NCBI GenBank assembly: GCA_945873815.1
Contig: CAMCEE010000011.1
Coordinates: 1 to 63,732 of the forward strand
From: an uncultured Caryophanales bacterium
GTDB taxonomy: Bacteria > Bacillota_I > Bacilli_A > RFN20 > CAG-449
Length of the DNA stretch: 63,732 bases
Reading direction: 5' to 3'
A program made the translations under genes and the position numbers. Below the pieces are notes generated by a model that did no database searches, was not told where the DNA came from, and saw nothing but the letters and a program-made list of their open reading frames with translations. Below, one piece after another: positions 27,001-36,028 of this stretch (positions within the stretch are counted from its first letter, which is position 1; each line of letters begins with the position of its first letter).

Positions 27001-30000
27001 TTCTTCCAGAAAGCATTAAAACAATAGGAGATAATGCGTTTGAGGGTTGTAATGCAATCGAATATACAATTCATAATAATGCACAATATATGACGATGGG
27101 TTCTAATACTCTTGCAATCTTAATAAAAACATTAGATAAGAGTATTACATCGTTCAATATTTTGCCAAATACAAAAATTATTTCTGATTATGCATTTGCT
27201 GATTGTGAATCACTAACATCTATTACTATTCCGGATAATATATATTCAATTGGTAAATATGTATTCTCTAATTGTTCATCTCTTTCAACTATTTCAATTG
27301 GAAAAGGAGTTAATATAATAGGAGATTATGCATTTAATAATTGTAGATTTTCAAGTATTGTAATTCCTGATAATGTTACTATAATTGGTGAAGGAATGTT
27401 TAGTAATTGTATTAATCTAACAGATGTAACTTTTGGAGATAGTGTAACTTCTATTGGACCTAAAGTATTTGCATCATGTACTGCACTTGAGACTATTACT
27501 TTACCAGATAATATTACTGAAATAGCGGAAGGAACATTTAAAGATTGCGTATCATTAAAAACTATTAACGTACACAATAGAATTACAAAAATTGGTATGC
27601 AAGCATTTATGAATTGCTCTTCGCTTACTAATGTTACAATTGGAAACGGTGTTTCAATAATTGATAATGAAGCTTTCCGTGGATGTTCTGCACTTACAAA
27701 TATTACACTTCAAGATAGTATTTTCACAATTAATGAGGGTGTATTTAGAGATTGTTCATCATTATTGAATATTGATTTACCTGCAAGTTTATCAGTAATT
27801 GAGAAAAATGCATTCTCGTCTTGTACCTCTTTAGAAAGTATAGAACTACCAGAAACATTAACTACTATTAACGATAGTGCATTCTCTAATTGTTCATCTC
27901 TATCAAATCTTGTTTTACCAGATAGTTTGAGTTTTTTAGGTGATAAAGCCTTTATGAGTTGTACTTCATTAAGAAGTATTGATATAAATACGACTGGGAC
28001 TTATTCATTCTCAAAATGTTACGCTTTAACAGATATAACGTTTAGAGAAAATCTTACTAATATCTCATCGGGTGCTTTTAGTAGCTGTACTTCATTAACA
28101 AAACTAATTATTCCTAGTAATGTAAAAGAGATTTCATCTTTCGCATTTGAATATTGTAATTCTTTAAATAGTGTAACGATTGGTACAGGAGTGGAAAAGA
28201 TTAATAATAATGCTTTCTATGATTGTCATAATTTACTTGAAGTCATTAACTTATCTTCTTTAGAAATAAAAGCAGGAGATACTAATAATGGAAAAGTTGG
28301 TTACTATGCTAGTGAGATTATTACTTCTTTAGATACTCCATCAAGAACTACAACAGATGCTAATGGATATGTTTTCTATAAGGCACAAGATGGAACAAAC
28401 TATTTGATTAATTATATCGGTAATGATAAAAATCTTATTCTACCTACATTAGGCGGAGGAGAAACATATAAAATTAGAGAATATGCATTCTTTGATAGAA
28501 ATGATATTGAAAGCGTAGTAATACCTAATTGCGTTACATCTATTGAAAACAATTCTTTCAAAGCATGTAAGAATCTTTATTCAATAACAATTCATGAAAG
28601 TTTAACAGAAATACAATCGTATGCTTTCTATGATTGTCATCGATTAGTTGAAGTCAATAACTATTCGACATTGAATATTGATGGATCTAATAAGTATGGA
28701 TTACTCGGATTAAATGCATTATATATCAATACATCAAAAGATGTAGGAACGAAAATCACAAAAGATGAAAACGGATTTGTTTTCTTTGAAAACGAAGGAA
28801 AGATTTACTTAATTGATTATAGAGGAAATAAGAATAATATCATTTTACCTACATTAAGTGATGGAAAGAAATATGAAATCAATAAATATGCATTCCTTAA
28901 CTATTCTCATTTGCAAACTGTAGAAATTCCTTCCTGTGTTACTTCAATTGGAGTACAATCATTTGACAGTTGTACATCTTTAATAAGAATAACAATTCCA
29001 GAAAGTGTAACTAGTATTGGAGAAAAAGCATTCTATTATTGTGGTGCTCTTGAAGAAGTAACAATAAACGGTGGGGAAATAGGTGAGTATGCATTCGCAA
29101 GATGCACATCAATGAAACGTATCATTATTAATGGAGGAACAATTGGTGACTATGCATTTAGCGATGATTCTACGTCTGCGAAAAATTATAATCTCAAAAC
29201 ATTAATTATTAATGAAGGAGTTACATCAATAGGTGAATTTGCGTTTAGTAATTGCGCATCTCTTACGGAACTTATTTTACCTTCAACTTTAACTTCAATT
29301 GGGACTTCTGCATTTAAGGGATGCACGAATATTTCTCGTTTGGTTATTAAATCAGGAACAATAGGAACTTATGCTTTTAGTGATTCTTCTTATTCTAACA
29401 TATGTAGTTCAATTACAGATTTAACATTAGGGAATGGAGTCACATCAATAGGTGATTATGCGTTTAGTAATTGCTCTAATATTAGCAACTTTACAATTCC
29501 AGATAGTGTAACTTCAATAGGTGATAGTGCATTCTATGGATGCAGTTCAATAACGAATCTCATCATTCCAAACAGTGTCGAATCTATTGGAAAGGATGCT
29601 TTCAGAAGTTGTAATGCTATTGAAACGTTACAATGTAGTGCGAACACAATAGGCAAAAATGCGTTCTCTAGTTGTAATGAACTATTAAATGTAACAATCA
29701 ATCGTGGAACAATTGGAGAAGGTGCTTTCTTATACTGTAGTAAACTAGCTAATGTAACAATCGGAGAAAATGTTACTGCTATCGGTAATATTGCTTTCAA
29801 GGGATGTTCTTCTCTTGAAAGAGCAGTTATTCAAGGAGGTACAATAGGAGAATATGCTTTCAGTTATGATAAATACACAAATAATAATACTGATTATTGC
29901 ATTTCTCTAAAAGAAGTGATCCTAGGGAATAATGTCACATCGATTGGACACCATGCTTTCTATAACTGTTTTTCTCTTGAAGTAATAGAACTTCCAAGTA

Positions 30001-31838
30001 GTATTGAGGCAATTAGTGATTATACATTTAGTGGATGTACTTCATTAAGAAATATTACAATTCCGTCTAGCGTTACTTCTATTGGTGAAGAAGTCTTCTT
30101 GGATTGCAAAATGTTAGAAAGTGTTTCTATTCCAGATAGTGTTATTTCGATTGGGAATAGAGCTTTCTATAATTGTACTAATCTTAAGAATATTATTCTT
30201 TCAAATAATATTAATACAATTGGATCTGAAGCATTCAGAAATTGTTCTTCTCTTAGAGAAATAATAATTCCAGATTCAGTAACATCTCTTGGTAATACTG
30301 TTTTCTATGGATGTTATTCATTAAAATCTGTTCATATTGGCAGTGGCTTAAATAATATTCCAAATTATACATTTGCATATTGTAAATCATTACCAAGCAT
30401 AGTGATTCCAAGTAATATTACAAACATTTATGGCTATGCATTTGATGGATGTATAAATCTTCTTGAAGTTTATAATTATTCTACGGCATTCACAATCAAA
30501 AAAGGCTTAGAAAATCTCGGGAATGTTGGAAAATATGCACTCGATGTATATAATAGGCCTGAAACTACTCCACCAAGTAAATATACGACTGATGCAAATG
30601 GTTTTATCTTCTATATAAGTGATGACAAAATATATCTAACTGGCTATACTGGTGATGCAACTGAACTAGAATTACCAGTTCTTGCAGATAATAAGACGTA
30701 TGAAATTATAGATTATGCATTTAATAAATGTGAAAACATTATAAGGGTTGTGATTCCTAATTGTGTAACAGCAATTAAGTCTTATGCATTTAATGATTGT
30801 ACATCTCTTGAAACTATAGAAATGAATAATAGTGTTACTTATATCGGTTTAGGTGCATTTGTAAACTGCATTTCATTAAAAAATGTCACTCTTTCAGAAG
30901 GAATTACTTCAATTCCTGATCTAATATTCTCTAATTGTAGCTCTTTAGAAAATCTTACAATTCCTAATGGAGTAACATCAATAGGAGTTAAGGCATTCCA
31001 TGAATGTAGTAGCCTTAAAAATATAACTCTTCCAGAAGGAGTTACAGAGATTAAAGACTGTATGTTTTATGGATGTAGTAGCCTAACAAAAGTAGAATTT
31101 AAGGGTGAAATTACATCAATTGGTTATCAAGCGTTCTACAAATGCCATAGTTTAGCAAATATAATGATCCCAGAAAGTGTTAATCTTATTAAAAAAGAGG
31201 CATTCTATGAGTGTAAACAAATTACAAGTATAGTAATACCTAGTGGGGTTACAACGATCAGTGAAAAATTGTTCTATAATTGTTCTTCATTAAGTAGTAT
31301 AACATTACCAGAAGGTATTACTTCTATCGAGGGTTATGCGTTTGCATACTGTACTTCATTAGAAAGTATTGTATTGCCAAATGGAATAACATCCATGTTA
31401 TCAGGTGCATTCTTTGGTTGTACTTCACTAAAAGAAATTAATCTTCCAGAAGGAATTAGTTCAATCAATTATTCATTATTCAAAAATTGTAGTTCATTAA
31501 CGAAGATTATTATTCCTAGTGGAGTAACAAAAATTGAAGACTATGTATTTGAAGGATGCTCTGGCCTTACATATGTTGTATTCCCAAATAGTGTGGAAAA
31601 AGTAGGTAGTTATTGTTTCAATGGTAATAATAATCTAAAAATAGTATATTATACAGGCACAAGTGAGGAATGGGGAAAAATTAGTTTTGGAAGTAGTAAT
31701 TATTCTATTACCACAAGCAATTCGACGAAATACTATTATTCTGAAACTGAACCTTCATTAAACGAAGAAGGTACAGCATATAATGGTAATTATTGGCATT
31801 ATGTCAATGATGAAATCGTTGTTTGGGAGAAAGAATAA
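24096..31838 (+). CDS. Giant BspA-like leucine-rich-repeat surface protein (2,580 aa)
   Basis: The N-terminus has a hydrophobic export segment (KIKILLAILAAIACCTITVL). Residues about 30-600 contain repeated Cys-rich modules of the form ATCTxxGxxxxxCxxC...LGH, resembling small metal- or disulfide-stabilised repeats. From about residue 620 to 2,520 there are several dozen BspA-type LRR_5 units (LTSITIPDSVTSIGDSAF and variants). Three spacer modules interrupt them near residues 1395-1455, 1535-1590 and 2135-2198, each with an NG(Y/F)(V/I)F segment and a GN/GD-LxLP strand. The C-terminus YYTGTSEEWGKISFG is typical. No LPXTG or other anchor is visible, so N-terminal membrane attachment is likely. 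GGAGG lies before the ATG; a TTG further upstream has no site. BspA-like proteins mediate adhesion in other bacteria. Confidence 0.9.
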   Translation: MKIKILLAILAAIACCTITVLSIVLSLKPHEHTYEKEVTAPTCLNQGYTVYTCTECKYSYTSDYVEALGHDYTNYTSDNNATCTKDGTKTAPCNREGCNEHNTIADEGSKLGHLFTNYVSDNNATCTKDGTKTAPCNHEGCNEHSTIADEGTKLEHELTHVGAKESTCTEIGWDEHDECIHCDFSTANYVPAKGHTYTDWIIDSEATCTTDGMKHRDCTICHETVETRVINKYDHNLIHHDGKEPTCTEIGWEAYDECSRGDYTSYVELSAKGHTSSDWIVGKETTCEESGYRYKECTACHAILEREDFEPLGHNLTHYEGKEATCTEIGWEAYDACSRCEHTTYKELPAKGHSPSTPVSENLVEATCLEGGHYDSVVYCSSCHEELSREYKTIDPLGHSFTHYISNNDATVTSDGTKTATCDRDGCDVTDTVTDYGTMIGHVFGEPTWVWTDYGNVKANFTCTICEEEHIESYAATISSEITLSPTCEKSGERTYTAKIVLAGVEYSDTRKENVDSLGHEYKVVWVWTGYESAKATFTCIHDNNHIEERVAPIDNITNEITTPATCLEEGERTYTATVTLNETEYTNTKTKTIDATGHTLHDNTCTSCGYDAGGSKGLNMVLNVETNKYTLKGIGTCTDVDIVIPSYYDGYPVDTIGEYAFEGCDVINSITIPDEVKAIKEGAFKGCSSLTSITLSSNITSLERYLFQYCNKLKNIVIPEGVTMIKDHAFDGCKSLESISFPTSLIEIGEYAFSNAKSLKNVIIPNGVKTIKTNAFRECSDLISVELPDSITELGTYTFYSCFKLESVNIPNCLKEIPVGAFTHCSKLKEVKMGENVEVINHSAFFNCSSLENIEFSDKLTKIDFQAFLNCTSLLTITFPESLKELGGVVFENCTGLTSVIINKNLSKMGDSVFQGCTNIKKVVVNGSVIGNSAFSGCSFLDDLTLAEGLISIGNTAFKDCSSIVTIVLPESIKTIGDNAFEGCNAIEYTIHNNAQYMTMGSNTLAILIKTLDKSITSFNILPNTKIISDYAFADCESLTSITIPDNIYSIGKYVFSNCSSLSTISIGKGVNIIGDYAFNNCRFSSIVIPDNVTIIGEGMFSNCINLTDVTFGDSVTSIGPKVFASCTALETITLPDNITEIAEGTFKDCVSLKTINVHNRITKIGMQAFMNCSSLTNVTIGNGVSIIDNEAFRGCSALTNITLQDSIFTINEGVFRDCSSLLNIDLPASLSVIEKNAFSSCTSLESIELPETLTTINDSAFSNCSSLSNLVLPDSLSFLGDKAFMSCTSLRSIDINTTGTYSFSKCYALTDITFRENLTNISSGAFSSCTSLTKLIIPSNVKEISSFAFEYCNSLNSVTIGTGVEKINNNAFYDCHNLLEVINLSSLEIKAGDTNNGKVGYYASEIITSLDTPSRTTTDANGYVFYKAQDGTNYLINYIGNDKNLILPTLGGGETYKIREYAFFDRNDIESVVIPNCVTSIENNSFKACKNLYSITIHESLTEIQSYAFYDCHRLVEVNNYSTLNIDGSNKYGLLGLNALYINTSKDVGTKITKDENGFVFFENEGKIYLIDYRGNKNNIILPTLSDGKKYEINKYAFLNYSHLQTVEIPSCVTSIGVQSFDSCTSLIRITIPESVTSIGEKAFYYCGALEEVTINGGEIGEYAFARCTSMKRIIINGGTIGDYAFSDDSTSAKNYNLKTLIINEGVTSIGEFAFSNCASLTELILPSTLTSIGTSAFKGCTNISRLVIKSGTIGTYAFSDSSYSNICSSITDLTLGNGVTSIGDYAFSNCSNISNFTIPDSVTSIGDSAFYGCSSITNLIIPNSVESIGKDAFRSCNAIETLQCSANTIGKNAFSSCNELLNVTINRGTIGEGAFLYCSKLANVTIGENVTAIGNIAFKGCSSLERAVIQGGTIGEYAFSYDKYTNNNTDYCISLKEVILGNNVTSIGHHAFYNCFSLEVIELPSSIEAISDYTFSGCTSLRNITIPSSVTSIGEEVFLDCKMLESVSIPDSVISIGNRAFYNCTNLKNIILSNNINTIGSEAFRNCSSLREIIIPDSVTSLGNTVFYGCYSLKSVHIGSGLNNIPNYTFAYCKSLPSIVIPSNITNIYGYAFDGCINLLEVYNYSTAFTIKKGLENLGNVGKYALDVYNRPETTPPSKYTTDANGFIFYISDDKIYLTGYTGDATELELPVLADNKTYEIIDYAFNKCENIIRVVIPNCVTAIKSYAFNDCTSLETIEMNNSVTYIGLGAFVNCISLKNVTLSEGITSIPDLIFSNCSSLENLTIPNGVTSIGVKAFHECSSLKNITLPEGVTEIKDCMFYGCSSLTKVEFKGEITSIGYQAFYKCHSLANIMIPESVNLIKKEAFYECKQITSIVIPSGVTTISEKLFYNCSSLSSITLPEGITSIEGYAFAYCTSLESIVLPNGITSMLSGAFFGCTSLKEINLPEGISSINYSLFKNCSSLTKIIIPSGVTKIEDYVFEGCSGLTYVVFPNSVEKVGSYCFNGNNNLKIVYYTGTSEEWGKISFGSSNYSITTSNSTKYYYSETEPSLNEEGTAYNGNYWHYVNDEIVVWEKE

Positions 31839-31846
31839 TTCATAAA

Positions 31847-31886
31847 AAGATTGTTGAAAGATTAATAGTCGGACAACAGTCTTTTT
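31847..31886 (+). terminator. Terminator of the LRR gene
   Basis: AAGATTGTTG and CAACAGTCTT pair (one G-T), followed by TTT. A second hairpin follows at 31903-31920. Confidence 0.65.
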
Positions 31887-31902
31887 CGATGAGGAAAAAA
31901 TG

Positions 31903-31926
31903 TCTATTAATATTAATAGATTTTTT
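31903..31926 (+). terminator. Palindrome plus T run
   Basis: TCTATTAATATTAATAGA is a perfect 18-base palindrome followed by six T residues. It may be a back-up terminator. Between it and 32185 lie a strong ribosome site (GGGGGGAG) with only a 12-codon frame at 31993-32031, and the periodic repeats. Confidence 0.5.
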
Positions 31927-32110
31927 CTTACCTAACTTGTTTATATATTTCTCAAACCTTATTTCAAAACAAAATATAGGGGGGAGAATCAAATGACAGC
32001 ACTAGTATACATGCTAAAAAATAAGACATAACTTCAAGACAATAATTCTAGATGCTATGTCATTAAGATTAATATAATATTAGATTTTATTCGTAGTCCA
32101 ATTCATCATT

Positions 32111-32189
32111 TTGCAATTACGCACTATATTTATAGGCAAAAAATTGCAATTACGCAAGTTTATTTTGTTGGTAAAATTGCGATTATGCA
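32111..32189 (+). repeat. Three TTGCAATTACGCA repeats at an exact 33-bp period
   Basis: TTGCAATTACGCA occurs at 32111-32123 and 32144-32156, and TTGCGATTATGCA at 32177-32189. The spacing is 33 bases each time, close to three helical turns, so a protein bound to each would sit on one face of the DNA. The last copy overlaps the start of the broken ATPase gene. An operator array or remnant of one is inferred. Confidence 0.65.
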
Positions 32190-32597
32190 TAATACATTAA
32201 ATAGAAAAAATACGTCCTTTTATGCTTTAGATATTATTAAAGTGTTAGTAGGTTCTAGAAGAGCAGGCAAATCAAAAGTGCTAGAGTTAATTATTAATGA
32301 ACTTAAAGAAAAAGAAGTCGACGAACAAAATATGCTCTACATAAACTTCGAAAATCTGGATTTCGAAGAAATATCTGATTATAAGAAACTAAATGCATAT
32401 GTAAAAGAACATAAGGGGAAAATAAGCAATATCTTTTTTTTGATGAAATTCAACATGTATCAGGATTTGAAAAAACTATAAATTCTTTTAGAGTATCTTT
32501 TGATTGCTCTATATTTATTACTGGTTCAAATTCCAAAATTTTGTCATCTGAAATATCTACATTACTTACGGGAAAGATAATTGAACACGTTTGTTAG
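32185..32597 (+). pseudogene. Frameshifted and truncated AAA/DUF4143 ATPase, N-terminal part
   Basis: The first 85 codons give the N-terminus of a DUF4143-type ATPase with Walker A VLVGSRRAGKSKVL. At an eight-T run (about 32431-32438) the frame is lost; adding one T restores FFFDEIQHVSGFEKTINSFR, which contains Walker B and continues through FITGSNSKILSSEIS to LTGKIIEHVC and a stop at 32597. The remaining domain is absent. The gene is broken at least twice: by a homopolymer indel and by truncation. Confidence 0.8.
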
Positions 32598-32758
32598 ACC
32601 ATCCACGATTATTTATAGGCTGGTGCAGTATTAGCCTTGTAGCTTTCATTCATAATAACGTAATTTCACATTGCTACTATTTGCAAATTATCAAAGATAT
32701 GATATAGCATAATCGAAAAAAACTCCAATATTGGAGAAAATTACGAAAGTATTATTAT

Positions 32759-33085
32759 ATGATTACTCGTGACAGATATTTAAATCAATTGATAGAACGT
32801 ATTGGGACATCAAAAATTAAAATTGTTACTGGATTGAGGAGATCTGGTAAATCTTATTTGTTGAACACAATATTCACAAATTATCTATTAAGTAAAGGAG
32901 TTGATAAATCTCATATCATTTTTATAGAATTAGATGATGAAAAAAATGAATATTTGTTAGAAAAAGGAAAGTTGCGAGAATATATTGAAAATATAGCATC
33001 AGATGATAATGCTCAATATTATATTATATTATCGTATCTTTTATTTTTTTCAAATAACCATATTTTCCATAAATTTACACCGTGA
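32759..33085 (+). pseudogene. Second truncated AAA/DUF4143 ATPase, N-terminal fragment
   Basis: The 108-residue frame starts MITRDRYLNQLIERIGTSKI with Walker A VTGLRRSGKSYLL and then HIIFIELDDEKNEYLLEKGK, as in intact DUF4143 ATPases of about 400 residues. Homology stops at QYYIIL, just where Walker B (LDEVQ) should begin; the rest is unrelated sequence and a stop. It is a separate family member from the fragment at 32185. The 336 bases that follow (33086-33421) show no gene or clear structure. Confidence 0.78.
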
Positions 33086-33421
33086 ATCTATTATTGTCTT
33101 TTCTTTGTCAATGACACCTTTTATTGTAACGTTTTAAACTCGTATCATCTTAATTACATTATATAAGTTTAAAATATTCTTTTGAGTAGGTTTGAGAATC
33201 TTTATTTCATATAAACTTTGAACACTATTGGATTATCGATGATAAGGGAAAGAGAAGGCCACTTCTTTATAATCCGATGATTCACCTTCTATCGATATTT
33301 TATGATAAAGCGAGATTTCTACAAGTCTTGATAAATATAAAATTGAAAAGATTTATGCGTCTTTCGAAACATCAAATTAACCCTTTTTCATACTTGAATA
33401 TGGTTTATTGAAAATATTTTA

Positions 33422-34918
33422 TTATTTTTGTGAAGAGACAGATACAATAATATTTTTAATTGCTTTTTTTATCATTGAAGCAGTATCGCTTGATGTCATA
33501 GAAATATCGGAGTATTCTTCCATTGCAAGTTCTCCAGCATAACCATTTATATATGATGCTAAAGATGTTGCGAGAAATTCGTCATCAATATATCCAAGCA
33601 TTCCAACAAGAATGCCTGTTAGGACATCTCCAGATCCTGCTGTTGCCATTCCGCTACAACCTCGATTTACAAAATAGATGTTATTTCCTTTTGCAATGAG
33701 AGAAGTAGGACCTTTCAATAATAGAGTAACATTATATTTTCTTGTGAATTCTAATACGACATCAATCGTGTTTTCAACTATATAATCGATGCTATAACCC
33801 GTTAATCTAGAAAATTCTTTTAAGTGGGGAGTTAATACTATTTTACAACTTGCTTTATTTAGTAATCCTAAATCCATTTTTGATAGGACATTTATTCCGT
33901 CAGCATCAATTACTAGGAAATTCGAATAGTTTAATAATAAATATTCGATAATTTTTTTGTAATCATCGTTAATTGACCAACCGATTCCTACTCCAAGTGA
34001 TTTAAGTCCACTTATGGCTTTATTCAGTGCTTCTATATCAAATAACATTGTGTCCTCATTTGATGGTATTTTAAAAACAGTTGCTTCTAGAACATTATTA
34101 AAGATTAGAGAGTAAATGCATTCTGGAACAATTATTCTAGAAACGCCACAACCTGAATACAATGCGACTTGACCAAGATGAGCTAACCTTATAGCTCCTG
34201 GATAATTGCTTGATCCTCCAAGGAGTCCAACGTATCCATAATTTCCTTTGTTTGAGAAATTTGGTCTTGATTTAAAGACTTCTTTAAAATCAGTATCTTC
34301 AATTAGTTTATAAATATTATTTGTTGCTTGTATTCCAATATCGACATTCTTAATTTCAGTAATATAATCTTTGGCCATATTTAAAAATAATCCAGGCTTT
34401 AAATATCCTATGGAAACGGTCAAATCGCTTTTAACTGCATTTGTTGCAATCCCATTATCACCATTTAATCCGGAATTTATATCGATGGATACAATGTATT
34501 TATTTTTATTAATAGTATTAATTGCTTTATTATATTCCTCTTTTAACTCTCCATGAAATCCAGTGCCCAGTAAAGCATCTACTGCAATATCATAATTGAT
34601 TAAGTTATCGTTTATATCTATTATATTGATTCCTTTTTTTACACACAAATCATAATAATATTTCCCATCTTTACTATAATTTGAATTAATTTGAATGATA
34701 TCACATTTGTACGAATGATCATATAGAATCGAGGCAAGAGCATATCCATCTCCTGCATTGTTACCACTTCCACAAAATATTCCGATTTTTCCATGCCAAT
34801 CAACATTATTAAATACGCCAAGAGCTGCTTTATACATCAATTCTAAAGAATCCTTATTCATATTTATATGAATGCTTTCACTTTCACGCATATTGCTTAC
34901 AGTTATAATGTTTTTCAT
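33422..34918 (-). CDS. nnr: Bifunctional NAD(P)H-hydrate epimerase/dehydratase
   Basis: A 498-residue metabolite-repair enzyme for damaged NADH and NADPH (NADHX/NADPHX). Residues 1-205 are the epimerase (GIFCGSGNNAGDGYALASIL, then VDALLGTGFHGE and VSIDINSGLNGD). Residues about 215-498 are the ADP-dependent dehydratase (LLGGSSNYPGAIRLAH, then FLVIDADGIN, CKIVLTPHLKEFSRLTGYSI and the nucleotide-site motif GCSGMATAGSGDVLTGI). It diverges from an SDR-NAD kinase-NfnAB gene set, which fits a pyridine-nucleotide theme. The start is the ATG before KNIITVSNMRESE. Confidence 0.93.
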   Translation of the reverse strand: MKNIITVSNMRESESIHINMNKDSLELMYKAALGVFNNVDWHGKIGIFCGSGNNAGDGYALASILYDHSYKCDIIQINSNYSKDGKYYYDLCVKKGINIIDINDNLINYDIAVDALLGTGFHGELKEEYNKAINTINKNKYIVSIDINSGLNGDNGIATNAVKSDLTVSIGYLKPGLFLNMAKDYITEIKNVDIGIQATNNIYKLIEDTDFKEVFKSRPNFSNKGNYGYVGLLGGSSNYPGAIRLAHLGQVALYSGCGVSRIIVPECIYSLIFNNVLEATVFKIPSNEDTMLFDIEALNKAISGLKSLGVGIGWSINDDYKKIIEYLLLNYSNFLVIDADGINVLSKMDLGLLNKASCKIVLTPHLKEFSRLTGYSIDYIVENTIDVVLEFTRKYNVTLLLKGPTSLIAKGNNIYFVNRGCSGMATAGSGDVLTGILVGMLGYIDDEFLATSLASYINGYAGELAMEEYSDISMTSSDTASMIKKAIKNIIVSVSSQK

Positions 34919-35175
34919 AGAACCACCTTTATGCTAGTTATATTGGAAAAATATTAAGATAATAGATTTTACAATATAAATCTAGAATGGATACAATAAA
35001 TGAGTACCTAAATATTAATATATCATTTCCTATAGCATATTATAAGAGATATATTCGAGTGTTTGAAAAATAAGAAAATGAAATACAAGGATAAAAAAGA
35101 AAAAATGCTTTTTTACGATTGATAATAATCTATAGAATCTTGATATAAATTATATTATTGAATACTTCTAGTTCA

Positions 35176-35204
35176 TTGACTTGAAAAAATATTTAGAATA
35201 AAAT
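35176..35204 (+). promoter_or_regulatory. Predicted sigma-A promoter of the SDR/NAD kinase/Nfn cluster
   Basis: TTGACT and TAAAAT with a 17-base spacer, 29 bases upstream of the first SDR start. It is one of the clearest promoters in the window; the rest of the 314-base gap back to nnr shows nothing else. Confidence 0.7.
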
Positions 35205-35232
35205 ATTTATAGCGAACATGGGAGGTAATTAT

Positions 35233-35997
35233 ATGAGATTGAACGATAAAGTAGTTGTAATCACAGGTGGAAATTCTGGAGTTGGTGAAGCTACTGCAAA
35301 ATTGTTTGCAAAAGAAGGAGCAACTGTTGTTATTAGTGCAAGAAGAGTAGAAGCATTAGAAAAAGTTGCAAAAGAAATCGAAGCATTAGGAGGTACAGTA
35401 CTAAGTGTTCCAACTGATATTTCAAAAGTTGAAGATTGTGAAAGATTAATCGATTTAACAGTTGAAAAATTTGGCCGTATTGATGTACTTGTAAATAATG
35501 CTGGAGTCTTAGATACAGGATTGAAAGCAATAGATAAATTCTTAGATTCAGATTTAGATAAGGTTATTGATATTAATCAAAAAGGCACAATGTACTGCAT
35601 GCGTGCTGCATTAAAACATATGTTAGCAGCAAAGAATGGCTCAATTGTAAATGTTGCTTCAGTAGCAGGATATAATGGTGGAGGCGGTGCTTCTTATGTT
35701 TCAAGTAAAGCAGCAATTATCGGCGTTACAAAACATGCTGCAATGCGCTCAGCTACAAGTGGTGTAAGATGTAATGTTATTTGCCCAGGTAGTATTATTA
35801 CTCCAATGACTGCAGGTATGGATTATACAAATATGGACATGGAAATGTTTGGTGCTATGTCAGCTCATTCTGATATTAAAGGATGCAAACCATGTTCTGC
35901 AGACGATGTTGCAAACGTATTATTATTCTTCGCAAGCGATGAATCAAAACCATTAACTGGTCAAACAATTGTCTGCGATTATGGTTCTAATTTATAA
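35233..35997 (+). CDS. Short-chain dehydrogenase/reductase 1
   Basis: A 254-residue classical SDR. The cofactor motif is VVVITGGNSGVGEA, the stretch after strand 2 is VISARRVEAL (paired Arg residues favour NADP(H)), NNAG occurs at VLVNNAGVLDT, and the catalytic Ser-Tyr-Lys set is in VASVAGYN...ASYVSSKAA. An in-frame ATG at 35218 lies within the ribosome site, so the start at 35233 (GGAGG eight bases before) is preferred. The substrate cannot be read from the sequence; 3-oxoacyl or hydroxysteroid-type activities are both possible. Confidence 0.9.
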   Translation: MRLNDKVVVITGGNSGVGEATAKLFAKEGATVVISARRVEALEKVAKEIEALGGTVLSVPTDISKVEDCERLIDLTVEKFGRIDVLVNNAGVLDTGLKAIDKFLDSDLDKVIDINQKGTMYCMRAALKHMLAAKNGSIVNVASVAGYNGGGGASYVSSKAAIIGVTKHAAMRSATSGVRCNVICPGSIITPMTAGMDYTNMDMEMFGAMSAHSDIKGCKPCSADDVANVLLFFASDESKPLTGQTIVCDYGSNL

Positions 35998-36028
35998 TAT
36001 TCATTTATTGATTTATAGGAGGTAAAAA

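Noticed and set aside
24174-29800. Several 60-120 codon minus-strand frames under the LRR gene
   Set aside because: Repetitive coding sequence yields open antisense frames; none has a start region or domain.
26000-31600. Regular DNA-level repetition that could be taken for a repeat array or CRISPR
   Set aside because: The periodicity is that of LRR codons (about 69 bases), in frame and degenerate, with no spacer-repeat structure.
31993-32031. 12-codon frame after a strong GGGGGGAG ribosome site
   Set aside because: Too short to support as a gene; it may be the start of something lost, so it is only mentioned.
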